In this document: in pieces, positions 57,401 to 60,472 of the stretch
How positions within the stretch are numbered: the first letter of the stretch is position 1
Layout of the letters: each line of letters begins with the position of its first letter
Assembly (NCBI RefSeq): GCF_036588685.1
Contig: NC_086378.1
Span: 47,796,686 to 47,860,685, forward strand
Source: Mytilus trossulus
Taxonomy: Eukaryota > Mollusca > Bivalvia > Mytilida > Mytilidae
Direction: 5' to 3'
Length of the DNA: 64,000 nt
Notes under the pieces: generated by a model
Told to the model about the DNA's origin: nothing
Seen by the model: only the letters and a program-made list of their open reading frames with translations
Databases searched by the model: none
Made by a program: the position numbers and the translations under genes

Positions 57401-59614
57401 AAGGCTTTGTGTTGATGGTCATACTTTGACCTATAATTGTTCACTTTTTACACATTGTGACTTAGATTGAGAATTGTCTCATTGACACTCATACTACATA
57501 CTTTTATTTATGCTGTCAATAACATTGGCGAAAACGACCAAAGTATACAAAACACAACATAGGACCTCAAGACTGAGCAACAAGAATTTGATCAGCATTA
57601 GTAAGTGATAACGCATCACACTATGACGGATTGCATTGGTAATCAATACTTATATAACTTTAAGACATTTCAAATTGGAAACCCAATATCCATGTAAAGG
57701 TAATATTCCTAATAGTATTGTATAATATTATTTAATTAGATATACCAGCGAAAGATGGACTTATCAACGGATTTGCCATGGCAACAAAGTTATTCCTAGC
57801 AGCAGGATGGTGCGCTTTAATGTTGTTAACGACAGAATCGTTTCCAACAGTAGTTAGGTATATGTCTTATATTGTATATAGAAACAGGCAAAATATACAC
57901 AACTTATAGCTTATACATAAAACGCAAAAACAAAAATCATAGATCGGAGAAAGCAGACAATATCGCGGTGAACAGAAAAAAAAAACAATGAAAAGACGTA
58001 CAGTCAACAGAACATTAAACAGATCGACAAGTTAAGTTTTTCGAACACAACAACAGCTAAGGGAAAACTCGGATGCAGTGGAAGGATCACAAGTTGATGC
58101 ACAACGAGCGACACATAATGCGTTATCACTGGCGAATAATATCCGGAATTCCACTTAATGGACTAACGGGTAGGTAAAAACCTCTTGTTTTACCATACAT
58201 CTACTTCAGGCTCTCATATTATCATGGAGTTTACTATGACACCATATTGTCAGTTTTGAAAATCATTAACAGATTGTACTTAACCGTCGCTTCCTTACAC
58301 TATCTAGTGAAATTTCTTTTTATCAGGTGAATGTAAATATTATCAAATTGTTTTTTTTCCTTAAATATCAAATAATATTATAACAATTTGCTTTTTAGAA
58401 ACATGGGTTATGGTATACAAAACTCAGTAACTCGAGTAGGAAGCATGGTGGCTCCACAAATCGTATATCTAGTAGGTTGAAAAAGATTCATCAATTGTTT
58501 TAGATTTTTATTTAAAATACGTATATTCAATTTGGATATTCCATTTTCTACATAATGATAATTTACTTGCTGTTTCTCTATCGGCCGTGGTATGAAATCG
58601 AAACTCGGTTGTATAAGACATGTATAACAGTTATTTATTTGTTTATTACCTGGGCTGTTGTTATCTTTTGTGATTGTTTTCTTTTTGGCAGACCCCGTGA
58701 TCTGATCTTTATAAGCGAGTTTCTGATCATTTTAATGAAATACATCGATTAGATAAGTTAACGTTAAGAATAATTATGTTTTTACTATGAGTGAAAGTAT
58801 ATCTGCATTACGCAATTGGTGAAATACCGTCCGCTATAAAAGGAATTGAATTGGTGCACAAATGAAAATAAAACTCGTTTTCTTTTCCAAAATATTAAAT
58901 TGATTACAATTATATTTCAATCAGATTTCCGAAAAACTATTTGATAAAGATTATAAAAGAATTGTTTAACAAGACTCTTAGGTCCATGTACTGATACCGA
59001 ATTGAAAGGAAAGTTGTAATTTATCTAAAACTATACAACTATATTTTACCCCCAACAAATATTAATTAAGTAATTCCATTTTATTTGTATGGCTAGGTAA
59101 ATTTGAAAATATAGTATTAATAATTTCTTAAATAGTTTTCAGGGAGATGAATAATGTGAAGAACACCTACTGGAAGTCGAGATGGTTTTTTTCTCGAACA
59201 ATCCACAAATATTATATTCAGTTATATTGTACAATACAACCCTTTTTCCATATTCACACAGTCCCCATCAATTCTAGACTAACCTATATTTCGTTAAATG
59301 TTTTAACAAACAATCACTCACAAATAAGCAAGCATTTATAACGATACAAAAGCTGAAAACTTCCGAAACTAATTTAATGTACTATACATTTATATGTCAT
59401 CTTAAGTTTTTCCCTTTTGCAGAGTCAGCACATAGATGGGTTGATGTACTTTCTAGTAGGAGCACTTATGTTCCTGTCTGCCATCTGTTTACTTGGCATT
59501 CCAGAGACAAGAAATAAAACTCTAAGCGATACGATCGAGGACAAGAAACACAAACAATATCAGGAGCACAAACAAGAGGAAAAATCTAAAGACTTGGTTT
59601 TAAGTGAACGCTAA
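12056..59614 (+). CDS. SLC22-type organic cation/carnitine transporter, eight coding exons
   Basis: Coding exons are 12056-12352, 13064-13485, 14790-15017, 55979-56113, 56805-56887, 57740-57857, 58399-58471 and 59423-59614. All introns are GT...AG and the phases match at every join, giving 1,548 nt and a 515-residue protein, near the family's usual size. It should be a 12-helix plasma-membrane transporter of the major facilitator superfamily moving organic ions. Visible hallmarks: FQWLL before helix 1; a large extracellular loop with sequons at N58, N65 and N78 and several cysteines; WNLVCD at 100-105; [11 protein letters not shown] at 129-139; PESFRWL after helix 6; MGRKW at 362-366; ESFPTVVR at 421-428; PETRNKTL near the C-terminus. 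Intron 3 is 40,961 bp and contains another gene on the same strand. An acceptor just before the ATG (cag at 12054) implies an upstream non-coding exon, not located. The substrate cannot be read from sequence. Confidence 0.9.
12353..13063 (+). other. Transporter intron 1
   Basis: 711 bp, phase 0, AT-rich. It holds several short hydrophobic ORFs caused by T-rich sequence; none has domain structure. No repeat or RNA gene was seen. Confidence 0.8.
13064..13485 (+). CDS. SLC22-type transporter, coding exon 2
   Basis: Residues 100-239 plus two bases of W240. It opens with WNLVCDRDW, the conserved end of the first extracellular loop, and spans roughly helices 2-6, including the facilitator-superfamily loop motif [11 protein letters not shown] and the second conserved region [11 protein letters not shown]. 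Confidence 0.92.
13486..14789 (+). other. Transporter intron 2
   Basis: 1,304 bp, phase 2. Around 13793-13880 (atgtcaatgagacaacaacc and following) is a fragment of an interspersed repeat, probably the same family as 8885-9190 in the other orientation. Nothing else is supported. Confidence 0.75.
14790..15017 (+). CDS. SLC22-type transporter, coding exon 3
   Basis: Residues 240-315 plus two bases of W316. It begins with the hallmark [12 protein letters not shown] and encodes the charged central cytoplasmic loop up to the start of helix 7 (ILLAVSW). The donor gtaagt opens the giant 41-kb intron. Confidence 0.92.
15061..15122 (+). repeat. 25-bp tandem repeat, 2.5 units
   Basis: Units start at 15061, 15086 and 15111. 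Each is gaaagtg, a T run, then acatcattcat. It lies 44 bp inside the giant intron. Confidence 0.9.
15482..15620 (+). repeat. Head of a dispersed bivalve repeat with a hairpin and GTCCGTCA units
   Basis: A hairpin (tataccccc at 15482-15490 against gggggtata at 15507-15515, with an A-rich loop) is followed by iterated gtccgtca at about 15530-15567. A related element with the same GTCCGTCA track lies at 52800-53250. I recall this arrangement as common in bivalves. Confidence 0.6.
15660..18375. other. Intron stretch without a supported gene
   Basis: Part of the transporter's giant intron. 16140-16450 repeats phrases such as ttttgccgatttttcacc and ttttgccgatttttgact and may be an old interspersed repeat. 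No long ORF or RNA gene was recognised. Confidence 0.5.
18376..18591 (+). CDS. Small ORF of unknown function, possible relative of the ORFs at 23491-24119
   Basis: 71 codons, with an internal ATG at 18430 that would give 53 residues. The latter part has DDIIKFC, then DFHGIPV. This resembles AISFC...DIDV in the ORF at 23491 (spacing I-x-[FY]-C-x-x-x-[DG]-[IF]-x-[VF]). A pyrimidine-rich acceptor-like tract (cttctcctcacaag, ending 18404) lies inside the frame, so it could be an exon. I do not recognise a domain; chance remains possible. Confidence 0.25.
   Translation: MYLIIFSSQVSKFDFKFTMSYILYNDIPCKLHLGRGFMEEFGFEVKNDCVLDDIIKFCDFHGIPVTIYACL
18600..19850. other. Intron stretch, nothing supported
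   Basis: A short imperfect direct repeat of gtacccaaatcgccca type lies at about 18839-18875. No gene, tRNA or longer repeat was recognised. Confidence 0.5.
19915..20078 (+). CDS. Possible orphan exon or ORF (low support)
   Basis: An open frame runs 19885-20187. The part from an acceptor-like ctgcag (ending 19920) to a weak donor before gtacatg (20078) encodes a cysteine-, tyrosine- and phenylalanine-rich peptide starting [17 protein letters not shown]. Two other frames are also open here, which lowers its value. I recognise no family. Confidence 0.15.
20432..21784 (+). repeat. Satellite array A: about eight units of ~68-75 bp, split by a transposon
   Basis: Units carry gatgaattagatataaac, then ctcacaatcatagacaag, then taaccccagaaata; starts are near 20532, 20604, 20674, 20742, 20814, 20890, 20958 and, after the insertion, 21715. 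A non-repeated leader (20432-20530, with tttgatttctcacagaac and tccaggataagatt) is shared with array B at 25290. The pair therefore looks like two copies of one mobile or duplicated element with an internal satellite. Confidence 0.9.
21036..21711. mobile_element. 676-bp non-autonomous DNA transposon with long terminal inverted repeats
   Basis: The first 65 bp (starting cagtcaggggtactacttg) and the last 65 bp are perfect reverse complements, and weaker complementarity extends to about 81 bp. The insertion is flanked by tatga on both sides (21031-21035 and 21712-21716). Removing it with one tatga restores a normal unit of satellite array A. Internal copies of acttgta/tacaagt form subterminal repeats. 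There is no ORF for a transposase. A 5-bp target duplication does not settle the superfamily. Confidence 0.92.
21786..22710. other. Intron stretch, possible transposon end at 21786
   Basis: Immediately after array A the sequence cagtgttctccccaggattt looks like the end of an hAT-type element, but I could not find the matching inverted end. Overlapping ORFs on both strands at 21789-22208 have no recognised domain. Confidence 0.3.
22719..23048 (-). pseudogene. NHL-repeat protein fragment (antisense to the host gene)
   Basis: The open frame of 109 codons includes [20 protein letters not shown] followed by [13 protein letters not shown], a good match to one NHL repeat as in RING/TRIM-NHL proteins (G-V-x-x-[DN]-x-x-G-x-x-V-V-x-[DN]-x-x-N-H-R pattern). 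The upstream residues ([14 protein letters not shown]) also read like such proteins. After the repeat the frame runs into unrelated residues and a stop, and no further NHL repeats, RING or B-box were seen. It is most likely a relic or single stray exon; a spliced antisense gene cannot be excluded. Confidence 0.45.
23491..23724 (+). CDS. Small ORF, unknown; paralogue of the neighbouring ORF
   Basis: 77 codons, ATG to TAA. It aligns without gaps over 31 positions, then with one gap, to residues about 40-103 of the next ORF. Shared positions include P-x-G-[I]-[IL], acidic DD near position 10, C20, D26, M30-Y31, S-E at about 44, and a C-terminal C-x(3)-G-[LI]. The pattern alternates hydrophobic strands and helices, perhaps a beta-alpha-beta-beta-alpha-beta fold (inference). 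No family recognised. It could be an exon: there is no obvious promoter, and no strong splice site at either end. Confidence 0.4.
   Translation: MDSFIHEENLPFGIIIFFDDYEYSQAISFCSDFDIDVHEMYNFLGFPILIFYTSEELRVCLFFCRLYGLQFECLRRI
23787..24119 (+). CDS. Small ORF, unknown; paralogue of the preceding ORF
   Basis: 110 codons. Methionines near residues 31-33 (from 23877) would give a product of about 80 residues that covers the conserved part: [15 protein letters not shown], then [13 protein letters not shown], then ICSDLGI. The protein similarity to the ORF 62 bp upstream is clear in pattern while nucleotide similarity is not obvious, so the duplication is old and both frames have stayed open. That suggests past or present selection. 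The two lie in different frames with stops between, so they are not one continuous exon. Confidence 0.4.
   Translation: MPHKVWTKTTCILSSVPYFNSQNGERILNQMKMAQLCWEFPSGILVLIFDDEFFKLYNYCVSCGFDFYNMYCQGKYFMIFGSEMQLCAARRICSDLGILAYYYHLTLSNI
24858..25046. mobile_element. Fold-back element (imperfect palindrome)
   Basis: The left arm starts cgattatcagattatctgca and continues through gtaaaatatcagctgc; the right arm is its near reverse complement, ending at 25046. Together they can fold into a hairpin with arms of about 80 bp. The centre has a direct repeat of ctacgctcactcgacaaaaa. No ORF. A MITE-like or fold-back transposon is the simplest reading. Confidence 0.75.
25290..25905 (+). repeat. Satellite array B: eight units of 68 bp
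   Basis: Units recur at exactly 68 bp (gatgaatt at 25443, 25511, 25579, 25647, 25715, 25783, 25851, with a variant first unit at about 25375). They are the same family as array A and share its leader sequence (25290-25371). Units here are more alike than those in array A, suggesting more recent homogenisation. Confidence 0.95.
26278..26435 (+). CDS. Nested gene exon 1: basic start and first half of PWWP domain
   Basis: Residues 1-52 plus two bases of C53. RKKKNKK follows the start; then [12 protein letters not shown] and KMKWPGEII, the usual opening of a PWWP domain (PG-x-LVW ... WPG-x-[IV]), with K replacing the first W of the name motif. ATG context is good (A at -3, G at +4). An acceptor 13 bp upstream (cag ending 26265) implies a non-coding exon before it. 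Confidence 0.85.
26278..46689 (+). CDS. PWWP / 24-residue-repeat / tyrosine-recombinase-like / SANT-like protein, 11 exons, nested in the transporter intron
   Basis: Coding exons are 26278-26435, 28039-28109, 30299-32640, 33262-33335, 34575-36119, 37678-37801, 38176-38299, 39563-39681, 43523-43718, 45755-45919 and 46445-46689. All junctions are GT...AG with matching phases; the sum is 5,163 nt, 1,720 residues. Order of parts: basic N-terminus; PWWP domain (about 12-100); 27 repeats of 24 residues (106-756); acidic linker with eight DNNS units (917-948); a C2H2-like finger (C1024, C1027, H1037, H1043); a C2HC finger (C1119, C1122, H1134, C1138); a tyrosine-recombinase-like domain (about 1140-1570) with [21 protein letters not shown] and [12 protein letters not shown] motifs; a SANT/Myb-like C-terminus (W1654 onward). 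The last four parts match, in order, a family of uncharacterised animal proteins I know from fish, cnidarians and molluscs. Probably a nuclear DNA- or chromatin-binding protein derived from a mobile recombinase; catalysis is unproven. Confidence 0.85.
27609..27723. mobile_element. Fold-back element inside nested-gene intron 1
   Basis: The left arm (gtaagttcattggggtataa and on) and right arm (ending caccccaatgaagttag) are imperfect reverse complements of about 55 bp with almost no spacer (ctttcatgcttcat-like centre). No ORF. MITE-like. Confidence 0.7.
28039..28109 (+). CDS. Nested gene exon 2: second half of PWWP domain
   Basis: Residues 53-76 plus one base of S77. It reads [18 protein letters not shown], the expected last strand and the PF motif of a PWWP domain. 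The donor (tta/gtaatt) is weak by sequence but is the one that gives the phase needed by exon 3. Confidence 0.7.
28110..30124. other. Nested-gene intron 2, no further feature
   Basis: AT-rich. 28760-28860 (tcattctgtgtcggaaacc and on, aatccaaattcagagctgta) is related to 25125-25235, so it is a fragment of an interspersed repeat. Other ORFs are short and lack domains. Confidence 0.6.
30125..30265 (-). repeat. Dispersed bivalve repeat (GATGTGGTATGAGTGCC family), reverse
   Basis: Read on the minus strand it opens aagatgtggtatgagtgcca, then atgagaaaact, then aacaattataggttaaagt. This is the same family as 33655-33895. It ends just before nested-gene exon 3. Confidence 0.75.
30299..32640 (+). CDS. 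Nested gene exon 3: 27-copy repeat domain
   Basis: Residues 77-857. After a short PWWP-adjacent helix region ([12 protein letters not shown]) come 27 tandem 24-residue repeats, then a unique tail rich in D, E, T. The donor cag/gtaaaa at 32640 is chosen because it gives phase 0 into exon 4. If that intron were retained the frame would stop at 32725-32727, giving a shorter protein of about 885 residues with only PWWP and repeats. Confidence 0.85.
30385..32337 (+). repeat. Coding minisatellite: 27 x 72 bp (24 residues)
   Basis: Each unit starts ELPIT, has a GEDTHVRD core, then IQEQRS, and ends HNT. 1,953 bp equals 27 x 72 plus a single 9-bp insertion (residues HAV) in unit 11. Variation is almost confined to two spots: V or S after ELPIT (tt versus ag in the codon pair) and V or E before HNT; unit 15 has ELPIA. 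Variants are interspersed, not blocked, as expected from unequal exchange or gene conversion. Charged, hydrophilic and probably disordered. Copy number is likely to vary between individuals. Confidence 0.97.
32728..33261 (+). other. Nested-gene intron 3 (from 32641), rest unremarkable
   Basis: After the in-frame stop at 32727 I see no repeat or ORF of note; if the intron is retained this would be 3' UTR, but no clear AATAAA was found. Confidence 0.5.
33262..33335 (+). CDS. Nested gene exon 4: short basic linker
   Basis: Residues 858-881 plus two bases of R882. Acceptor ctttgtag, donor ag/gtacat. It ends in [10 protein letters not shown], a plausible nuclear localisation signal. The entry and exit phases (0 and 2) exactly fit exons 3 and 5. 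Confidence 0.75.
33655..33895 (+). repeat. Dispersed bivalve repeat (GATGTGGTATGAGTGCC family), best copy
   Basis: Landmarks: agatgtggtatgagtgccaa, tgagacaactttccatccaa, aattataggtcaaagtacaa, atggatccttggctcgcac, gaagagcaagctatgaaggg. I recall this as a very high-copy mussel sequence. Other copies: 30125-30265, 36370-36500, 37840-38060, 51780-51995 and 57385-57515. Confidence 0.8.
34575..36119 (+). CDS. Nested gene exon 5: DNNS repeat, zinc fingers, recombinase N-terminal half
   Basis: Residues 882-1396 plus two bases of N1397. Contains eight DNNS units (34678-34773), an acidic stretch ([18 protein letters not shown]), CPFC...HH...H and CPSC...H...C finger motifs, a helical segment like the core-binding part of the recombinase-like family (SLGNQWML, then [16 protein letters not shown]), and ends with the first active-site arginine motif [13 protein letters not shown]. 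Donor is a/gtgagt. Confidence 0.9.
34678..34773 (+). repeat. Coding 12-bp repeat, eight DNNS units
   Basis: Eight perfect copies of gataacaacagt, in frame inside nested-gene exon 5 (residues 917-948). A second, independent repeat expansion in the same protein; codons are identical in all units. Confidence 0.97.
36370..36500 (+). repeat. Dispersed bivalve repeat, degenerate copy
   Basis: aaggagatgtggtttattgc, caatgtgagacgactatcca, then tatgaccttcaacaatgag. Same family as 33655-33895, in nested-gene intron 5. Confidence 0.65.
36760..37290 (+). repeat. Dispersed bivalve repeat with internal ~145-bp subrepeats
   Basis: Begins near cttgcccccgacgcagtatg. The phrase ttgacctcattttcatggtt, then ggtcaatgttaagtttttg recurs at about 36930 and 37067, followed by caactatatttggcatatgg or a variant. 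Ends near gcgagacattttagcctgtg. A more decayed relative is at 46920-47560. Confidence 0.75.
37678..37801 (+). CDS. Nested gene exon 6: recombinase-like domain
   Basis: Residues 1397-1438: [14 protein letters not shown] and so on to VVMIRGK. With the next exon this forms R-G-K-G-G-K-x-V-P-V, matching the beta-hairpin of tyrosine recombinases (G-K-G-x-K-x-x-x-V-P) that carries the catalytic lysine. Confidence 0.88.
37840..38060 (+). repeat. Dispersed bivalve repeat, degenerate copy
   Basis: aagaagatacattggtatga, ttgctaatgagaca, agcaaagtaagctatgaa, then gactcccaacttgggacagt. Same family as 33655-33895, in the intron between nested-gene exons 6 and 7. Confidence 0.65.
38176..38299 (+). CDS. Nested gene exon 7: recombinase-like domain
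   Basis: Residues 1439-1479 plus one base of N1480. Opens [10 protein letters not shown] after the hairpin lysine, ends SKYLFANS. The donor a/gtaagt is strong. Confidence 0.9.
38302..39560. other. Nested-gene intron 7, nothing supported
   Basis: No repeat structure or coding region recognised between exons 7 and 8; short ORFs at 38944-39156 and 39251-39520 (minus) look like noise in AT-rich sequence. Confidence 0.5.
39563..39681 (+). CDS. Nested gene exon 8: recombinase-like box with NMRKYMAT
   Basis: Residues 1480-1519. [14 protein letters not shown] corresponds to the H-x-x-R box of tyrosine recombinases; the arginine (R1511) is present, while the H position is S1508. It starts after cttttttgcag and ends cag/gtatta. 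Confidence 0.88.
39996..40926. mobile_element. ~930-bp non-autonomous DNA transposon with GCGCCAA-rich ends
   Basis: gctgatagc at 39996 is matched by gctatcagc ending at 40926. Inside each end the inverted repeat continues (tgcttttgcgccaatt) and the motif tttgcgcca, or tggcgcaaa on the right, is reiterated three to four times. Flanks caattgtt and taattatt could be a decayed 8-bp target duplication. No transposase ORF. Confidence 0.75.
41049..41233. mobile_element. ~185-bp MITE-like element
   Basis: Terminal inverted repeats: ggtttgcccaaaccctaccc at the left, gggtaggtagcgtttgggca then aacaaacc at the right. The centre is T/A-rich with gtaggtaggtagg. No ORF. Confidence 0.7.
41741..42151. mobile_element. 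~410-bp Tc1/mariner-type MITE
   Basis: Ends cagtatgtggtcaaaagtat and the complement of cttttggccacatactg, flanked by TA on both sides. Inverted repeats of about 33 bp with few mismatches. The CAGT start, the CAAAAGT-type ends and TA target site are typical of Tc1/mariner derivatives. No transposase remains. Confidence 0.8.
42160..43500. other. Nested-gene intron 8, remainder without features
   Basis: No coding or repeat structure recognised between the MITE and exon 9. Confidence 0.5.
43523..43718 (+). CDS. Nested gene exon 9: LGH box and candidate tyrosine nucleophile
   Basis: Residues 1520-1584 plus one base. [19 protein letters not shown] gives H1537 of the (L)GH box and Y1546 at the expected spacing for the nucleophile, with H1542 between. 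Acceptor tgtttcag, donor gaag/gtaatt. Confidence 0.9.
44081..44156 (+). repeat. 32-bp tandem repeat, 2.4 units
   Basis: Units start at 44081, 44113 and 44145: ttattcattttaagaatgag then agtgaaccaact. Confidence 0.9.
44160..44350 (+). repeat. Dispersed bivalve-type repeat, diverged copy
   Basis: aaaagacaccaatgggtcat, aaaactgacctagcaattgc, then cttgggtgctcctg. It follows the layout of the repeat at 6257-6480 (gataccagagggacagtc ... ggtgctcc...) but is a different subfamily. Confidence 0.55.
44895..45598. repeat. 352-bp direct tandem duplication
   Basis: Copy 1 is 44895-45246, copy 2 is 45247-45598, with only scattered differences. On the minus strand each copy keeps an open frame of 75-77 codons ([10 protein letters not shown]..., [11 protein letters not shown]). 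The frames are conserved because the DNA is; no domain was recognised. Confidence 0.9.
45755..45919 (+). CDS. Nested gene exon 10: acidic linker
   Basis: Residues 1585-1639 plus one base. Rich in D and E ([22 protein letters not shown]), no domain. Phase 1 on both sides, so it could be skipped in frame. Confidence 0.85.
46445..46689 (+). CDS. Nested gene exon 11: SANT/Myb-like C-terminus
   Basis: Residues 1640-1720 and [18 protein letters not shown] starts a three-helix SANT/Myb-like region; [11 protein letters not shown] and [16 protein letters not shown] follow. The same kind of module ends other members of the family. Strongly basic. Confidence 0.88.
46720..46725 (+). terminator. Polyadenylation signal AATAAA
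   Basis: AATAAA lies 31 bp after the TAA stop of the nested gene, with a second aataaat a few bases on. A T-rich stretch follows. This supports 46689 as the true gene end and separates the nested transcript from the host gene's downstream exons. Confidence 0.6.
46920..47560 (+). repeat. Decayed relative of the repeat at 36760-37290
   Basis: Phrases such as acttgacctcattttcatgg and ttaaccttattttcatgg, with caataggtcaactgtagtag, recur in the same order but with many changes. Confidence 0.55.
47561..49287. other. Intron stretch with a diffuse internal duplication
   Basis: 48300-48560 and 49015-49185 share phrases in order (aacaactgggcctagtgtga versus aacaactggtcccagtgtga; cagatccata). An old duplication or repeat; no gene. 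Confidence 0.45.
49288..50635 (+). repeat. ~1.35-kb dispersed bivalve repeat with three internal subrepeats
   Basis: Starts tagctcacctttcctaaaag and ggcgtccgtcgtcgtcg. The segment with tctgaaactactgaaccaa, then aaacatggccgccatggcta, then gtaaaatgcagtttttggct occurs three times (from about 49365, 49858 and 50340) with increasing decay. It ends aggtgagcgattcaggctc then ttgagagcctcttg, with a short hairpin (aggctc/gagcct). I recall this as one of the most abundant bivalve interspersed sequences. A separate 3' end of the same type is at 50815-50850. Confidence 0.8.
50860..51779. other. Intron stretch, nothing supported
   Basis: Short ORFs only, no recognised repeat ends. Confidence 0.5.
51780..51995 (-). 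repeat. Dispersed bivalve repeat (GATGTGGTATGAGTGCC family), reverse, degenerate
   Basis: On the minus strand: aaagaagaggtatgattgcc, then caatgaaacaaata, and at the far end agagtggacacactgaaatg. Confidence 0.6.
52611..52709 (+). repeat. Minisatellite of aaccccatatgg units
   Basis: Five occurrences of caaccccata(tgg) alternate with ttgcatgg, ttgcctgg or tatgg spacers, giving a unit of about 19-24 bp around the palindrome ccatatgg. Confidence 0.85.
52795..53250 (+). repeat. Dispersed bivalve repeat with GTCCGTCA track and internal duplication
   Basis: cagtccgtcagtccgtcagt at about 52817-52850 is followed by two ~155-bp segments (aatacaaggatttctgaaat ... cttcctgtttacc) and by the tail gcggcgggggtatcatcagt then gagcagtagctcgcagtttc. 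Head is related to 15482-15620. Short ORFs crossing it follow the internal duplication and are not genes. Confidence 0.75.
53298..54384 (+). repeat. Tandem tRNA-derived SINE: three direct copies, 440-bp period
   Basis: Copies start at 53298, 53741 and 54181 (gtaacacatgcccaccgaaa). Each carries a polymerase III type promoter: an A-box-like tggtcgtgtggtctaaaggg (third copy ctagcggg) and a perfect B box, gggttcgaatccc (53409, 53849, 54289 approximately). The tRNA-like head is followed by a shared body (ttgcgaaagcaaatttacag, attgttgggttgatgtttag). The first two copies are nearly identical over the full 440 bp, including sequence beyond the SINE. The molluscan V-SINE families would be the first comparison. 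Confidence 0.85.
54037..54781. repeat. Large palindrome: third SINE copy and an inverted fourth copy
   Basis: Left arm 54037-54384 and right arm 54437-54781 are near-perfect reverse complements, about 345 bp each, separated by about 50 bp of TA/TG microsatellite. The inverted copy contains its own complemented A and B boxes (gggattcgaaccc near 54520). Just beyond, 54799-54822 repeats the SINE tail in inverted orientation. Such a structure can form a cruciform and transcripts through it a long hairpin. Confidence 0.92.
54988..55163. mobile_element. ~175-bp MITE
   Basis: aaacctgactaaaccgaacc at the left and ggttcggtttaatcaggttt at the right are inverted repeats with one mismatch; the right end continues cactgta. 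Internal ggttt/cggttt motifs repeat. No ORF. Confidence 0.75.
55164..55978. other. Last part of the giant transporter intron
   Basis: No feature supported. The ORF at 55595-55792 has no domain and no splice context that fits the transporter frame. Confidence 0.5.
55979..56113 (+). CDS. SLC22-type transporter, coding exon 4
   Basis: Residues 316-360 plus two bases of C361. It completes W316 from exon 3 and continues helix 7 as [17 protein letters not shown], then [18 protein letters not shown], the family pattern for helices 7-8. The in-frame join with 15017 across 41 kb is the main evidence that both halves are one gene. Confidence 0.9.
56805..56887 (+). CDS. SLC22-type transporter, coding exon 5
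   Basis: Residues 361-388 plus one base of D389. It contains MGRKW, the counterpart in the second half of the protein of the GRK loop motif, followed by a hydrophobic helix. Donor is g/gtaaga. Confidence 0.88.
57385..57515 (-). repeat. Dispersed bivalve repeat (GATGTGGTATGAGTGCC family), reverse
   Basis: On the minus strand: gtagtatgagtgtcaatgag, then aacaattataggtcaaagt, then atgaccatcaacacaaagcc. It lies in transporter intron 5. Confidence 0.7.
57740..57857 (+). CDS. SLC22-type transporter, coding exon 6
   Basis: Residues 389-427 plus two bases of R428. It encodes a hydrophobic helix ([19 protein letters not shown]) and then [10 protein letters not shown], matching the conserved E-x-x-P-T-x-x-R loop of SLC22 proteins. 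Confidence 0.9.
58399..58471 (+). CDS. SLC22-type transporter, coding exon 7
   Basis: Residues 428-452, phase 0 at the end (donor gtaggt). It reads [19 protein letters not shown] and so on, the conserved segment after E-x-x-P-T-x-x-R. The short size is typical for this part of the gene. Confidence 0.88.
59423..59614 (+). CDS. SLC22-type transporter, last coding exon
   Basis: Residues 453-515 and the TAA stop. It encodes the last membrane helix ([16 protein letters not shown]), the family signature [14 protein letters not shown], and a short charged cytoplasmic tail rich in K, E and Q. I could not identify a convincing polyadenylation signal downstream. Confidence 0.9.
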   Translation, partial: SQHIDGLMYFLVGALMFLSAICLLGIPETRNKTLSDTIEDKKHKQYQEHKQEEKSKDLVLSER

Positions 59615-60472
59615 TGTCATTTAAAATTCAAGTTTCATATTAAATTCGTTGTACGATGAATGAATTTTCATTTCGTAAAACACTTTGATTCTGTATATCC
59701 GGTTTTTAATTTGATAACTTTTTTTATAAAGTCTACTGCATCAAATCATACGTATTCCATTCTCAATTATATTCATGTTGAATTCAATGTCTGTAAGTTA
59801 CTAGTAATATAAAATATACGAGAACAAATTTTCGACGCTTTCTCTAATTGAGGACGCTTTTTGAGGTGAAACTTAAATTGATGATTTGTTTTGTTAAAGC
59901 TTGGAGATACCCAGATTGTAGACAAAGAATAAGATAAAATGATGCTGGTTTGGAATCGACCCTGGATTAATGTATCTCGACCTAATTGTGCTGCCAGCTG
60001 ATCATACCTACGTAACGGTTTTAAATGAACAAGACGTTAGCGTCTTTCGGAGTAGGTGGTCATATAACAGAAAAGACTTGACTAAATACTATTCGGGTGT
60101 ACTTAATTCTATCGGATAGATGTTATCAAAATAGTCACCAAACTTTATTCTCTTGGGGACAAAGTAACTATAATCGTGAATACAACAAATCATAAGCCAA
60201 TCATAAATCGAACACAAAACTCAAAAGATAAATTTAAAAATAGAGACATAGAAAAAAGAAAAAAAGTATAAAAAGGCAGACAGATGACAAAATCCATTTC
60301 TTGTACTTTCTTATTCACGTATATCAGAATCTGGAATCTAAGATAAAACAGATATAACAAGAAATATTTTGTTGAAAAATATCATACACCTCTATAAAAA
60401 CGCTTAAGATTAATAGCGTGCAAAGCATTTCATTTATATTAACAGACAAATAAAACATAAGCCTTGAAATTT
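59615..60472. other. Transporter 3' flank, no feature recognised
   Basis: Presumably begins with the transporter 3' UTR. No canonical AATAAA was found close to the stop, and no repeat ends were recognised before the LINE. Confidence 0.5.

Noticed and set aside
12056..59614. Two separate transporter genes or pseudogenes, one on each side of the nested gene
   Set aside because: The left part ends at the start of helix 7 and the right part begins exactly there, sharing a split Trp codon in the right phase. Each half lacks the other's conserved motifs, so one gene with a giant intron is simpler.
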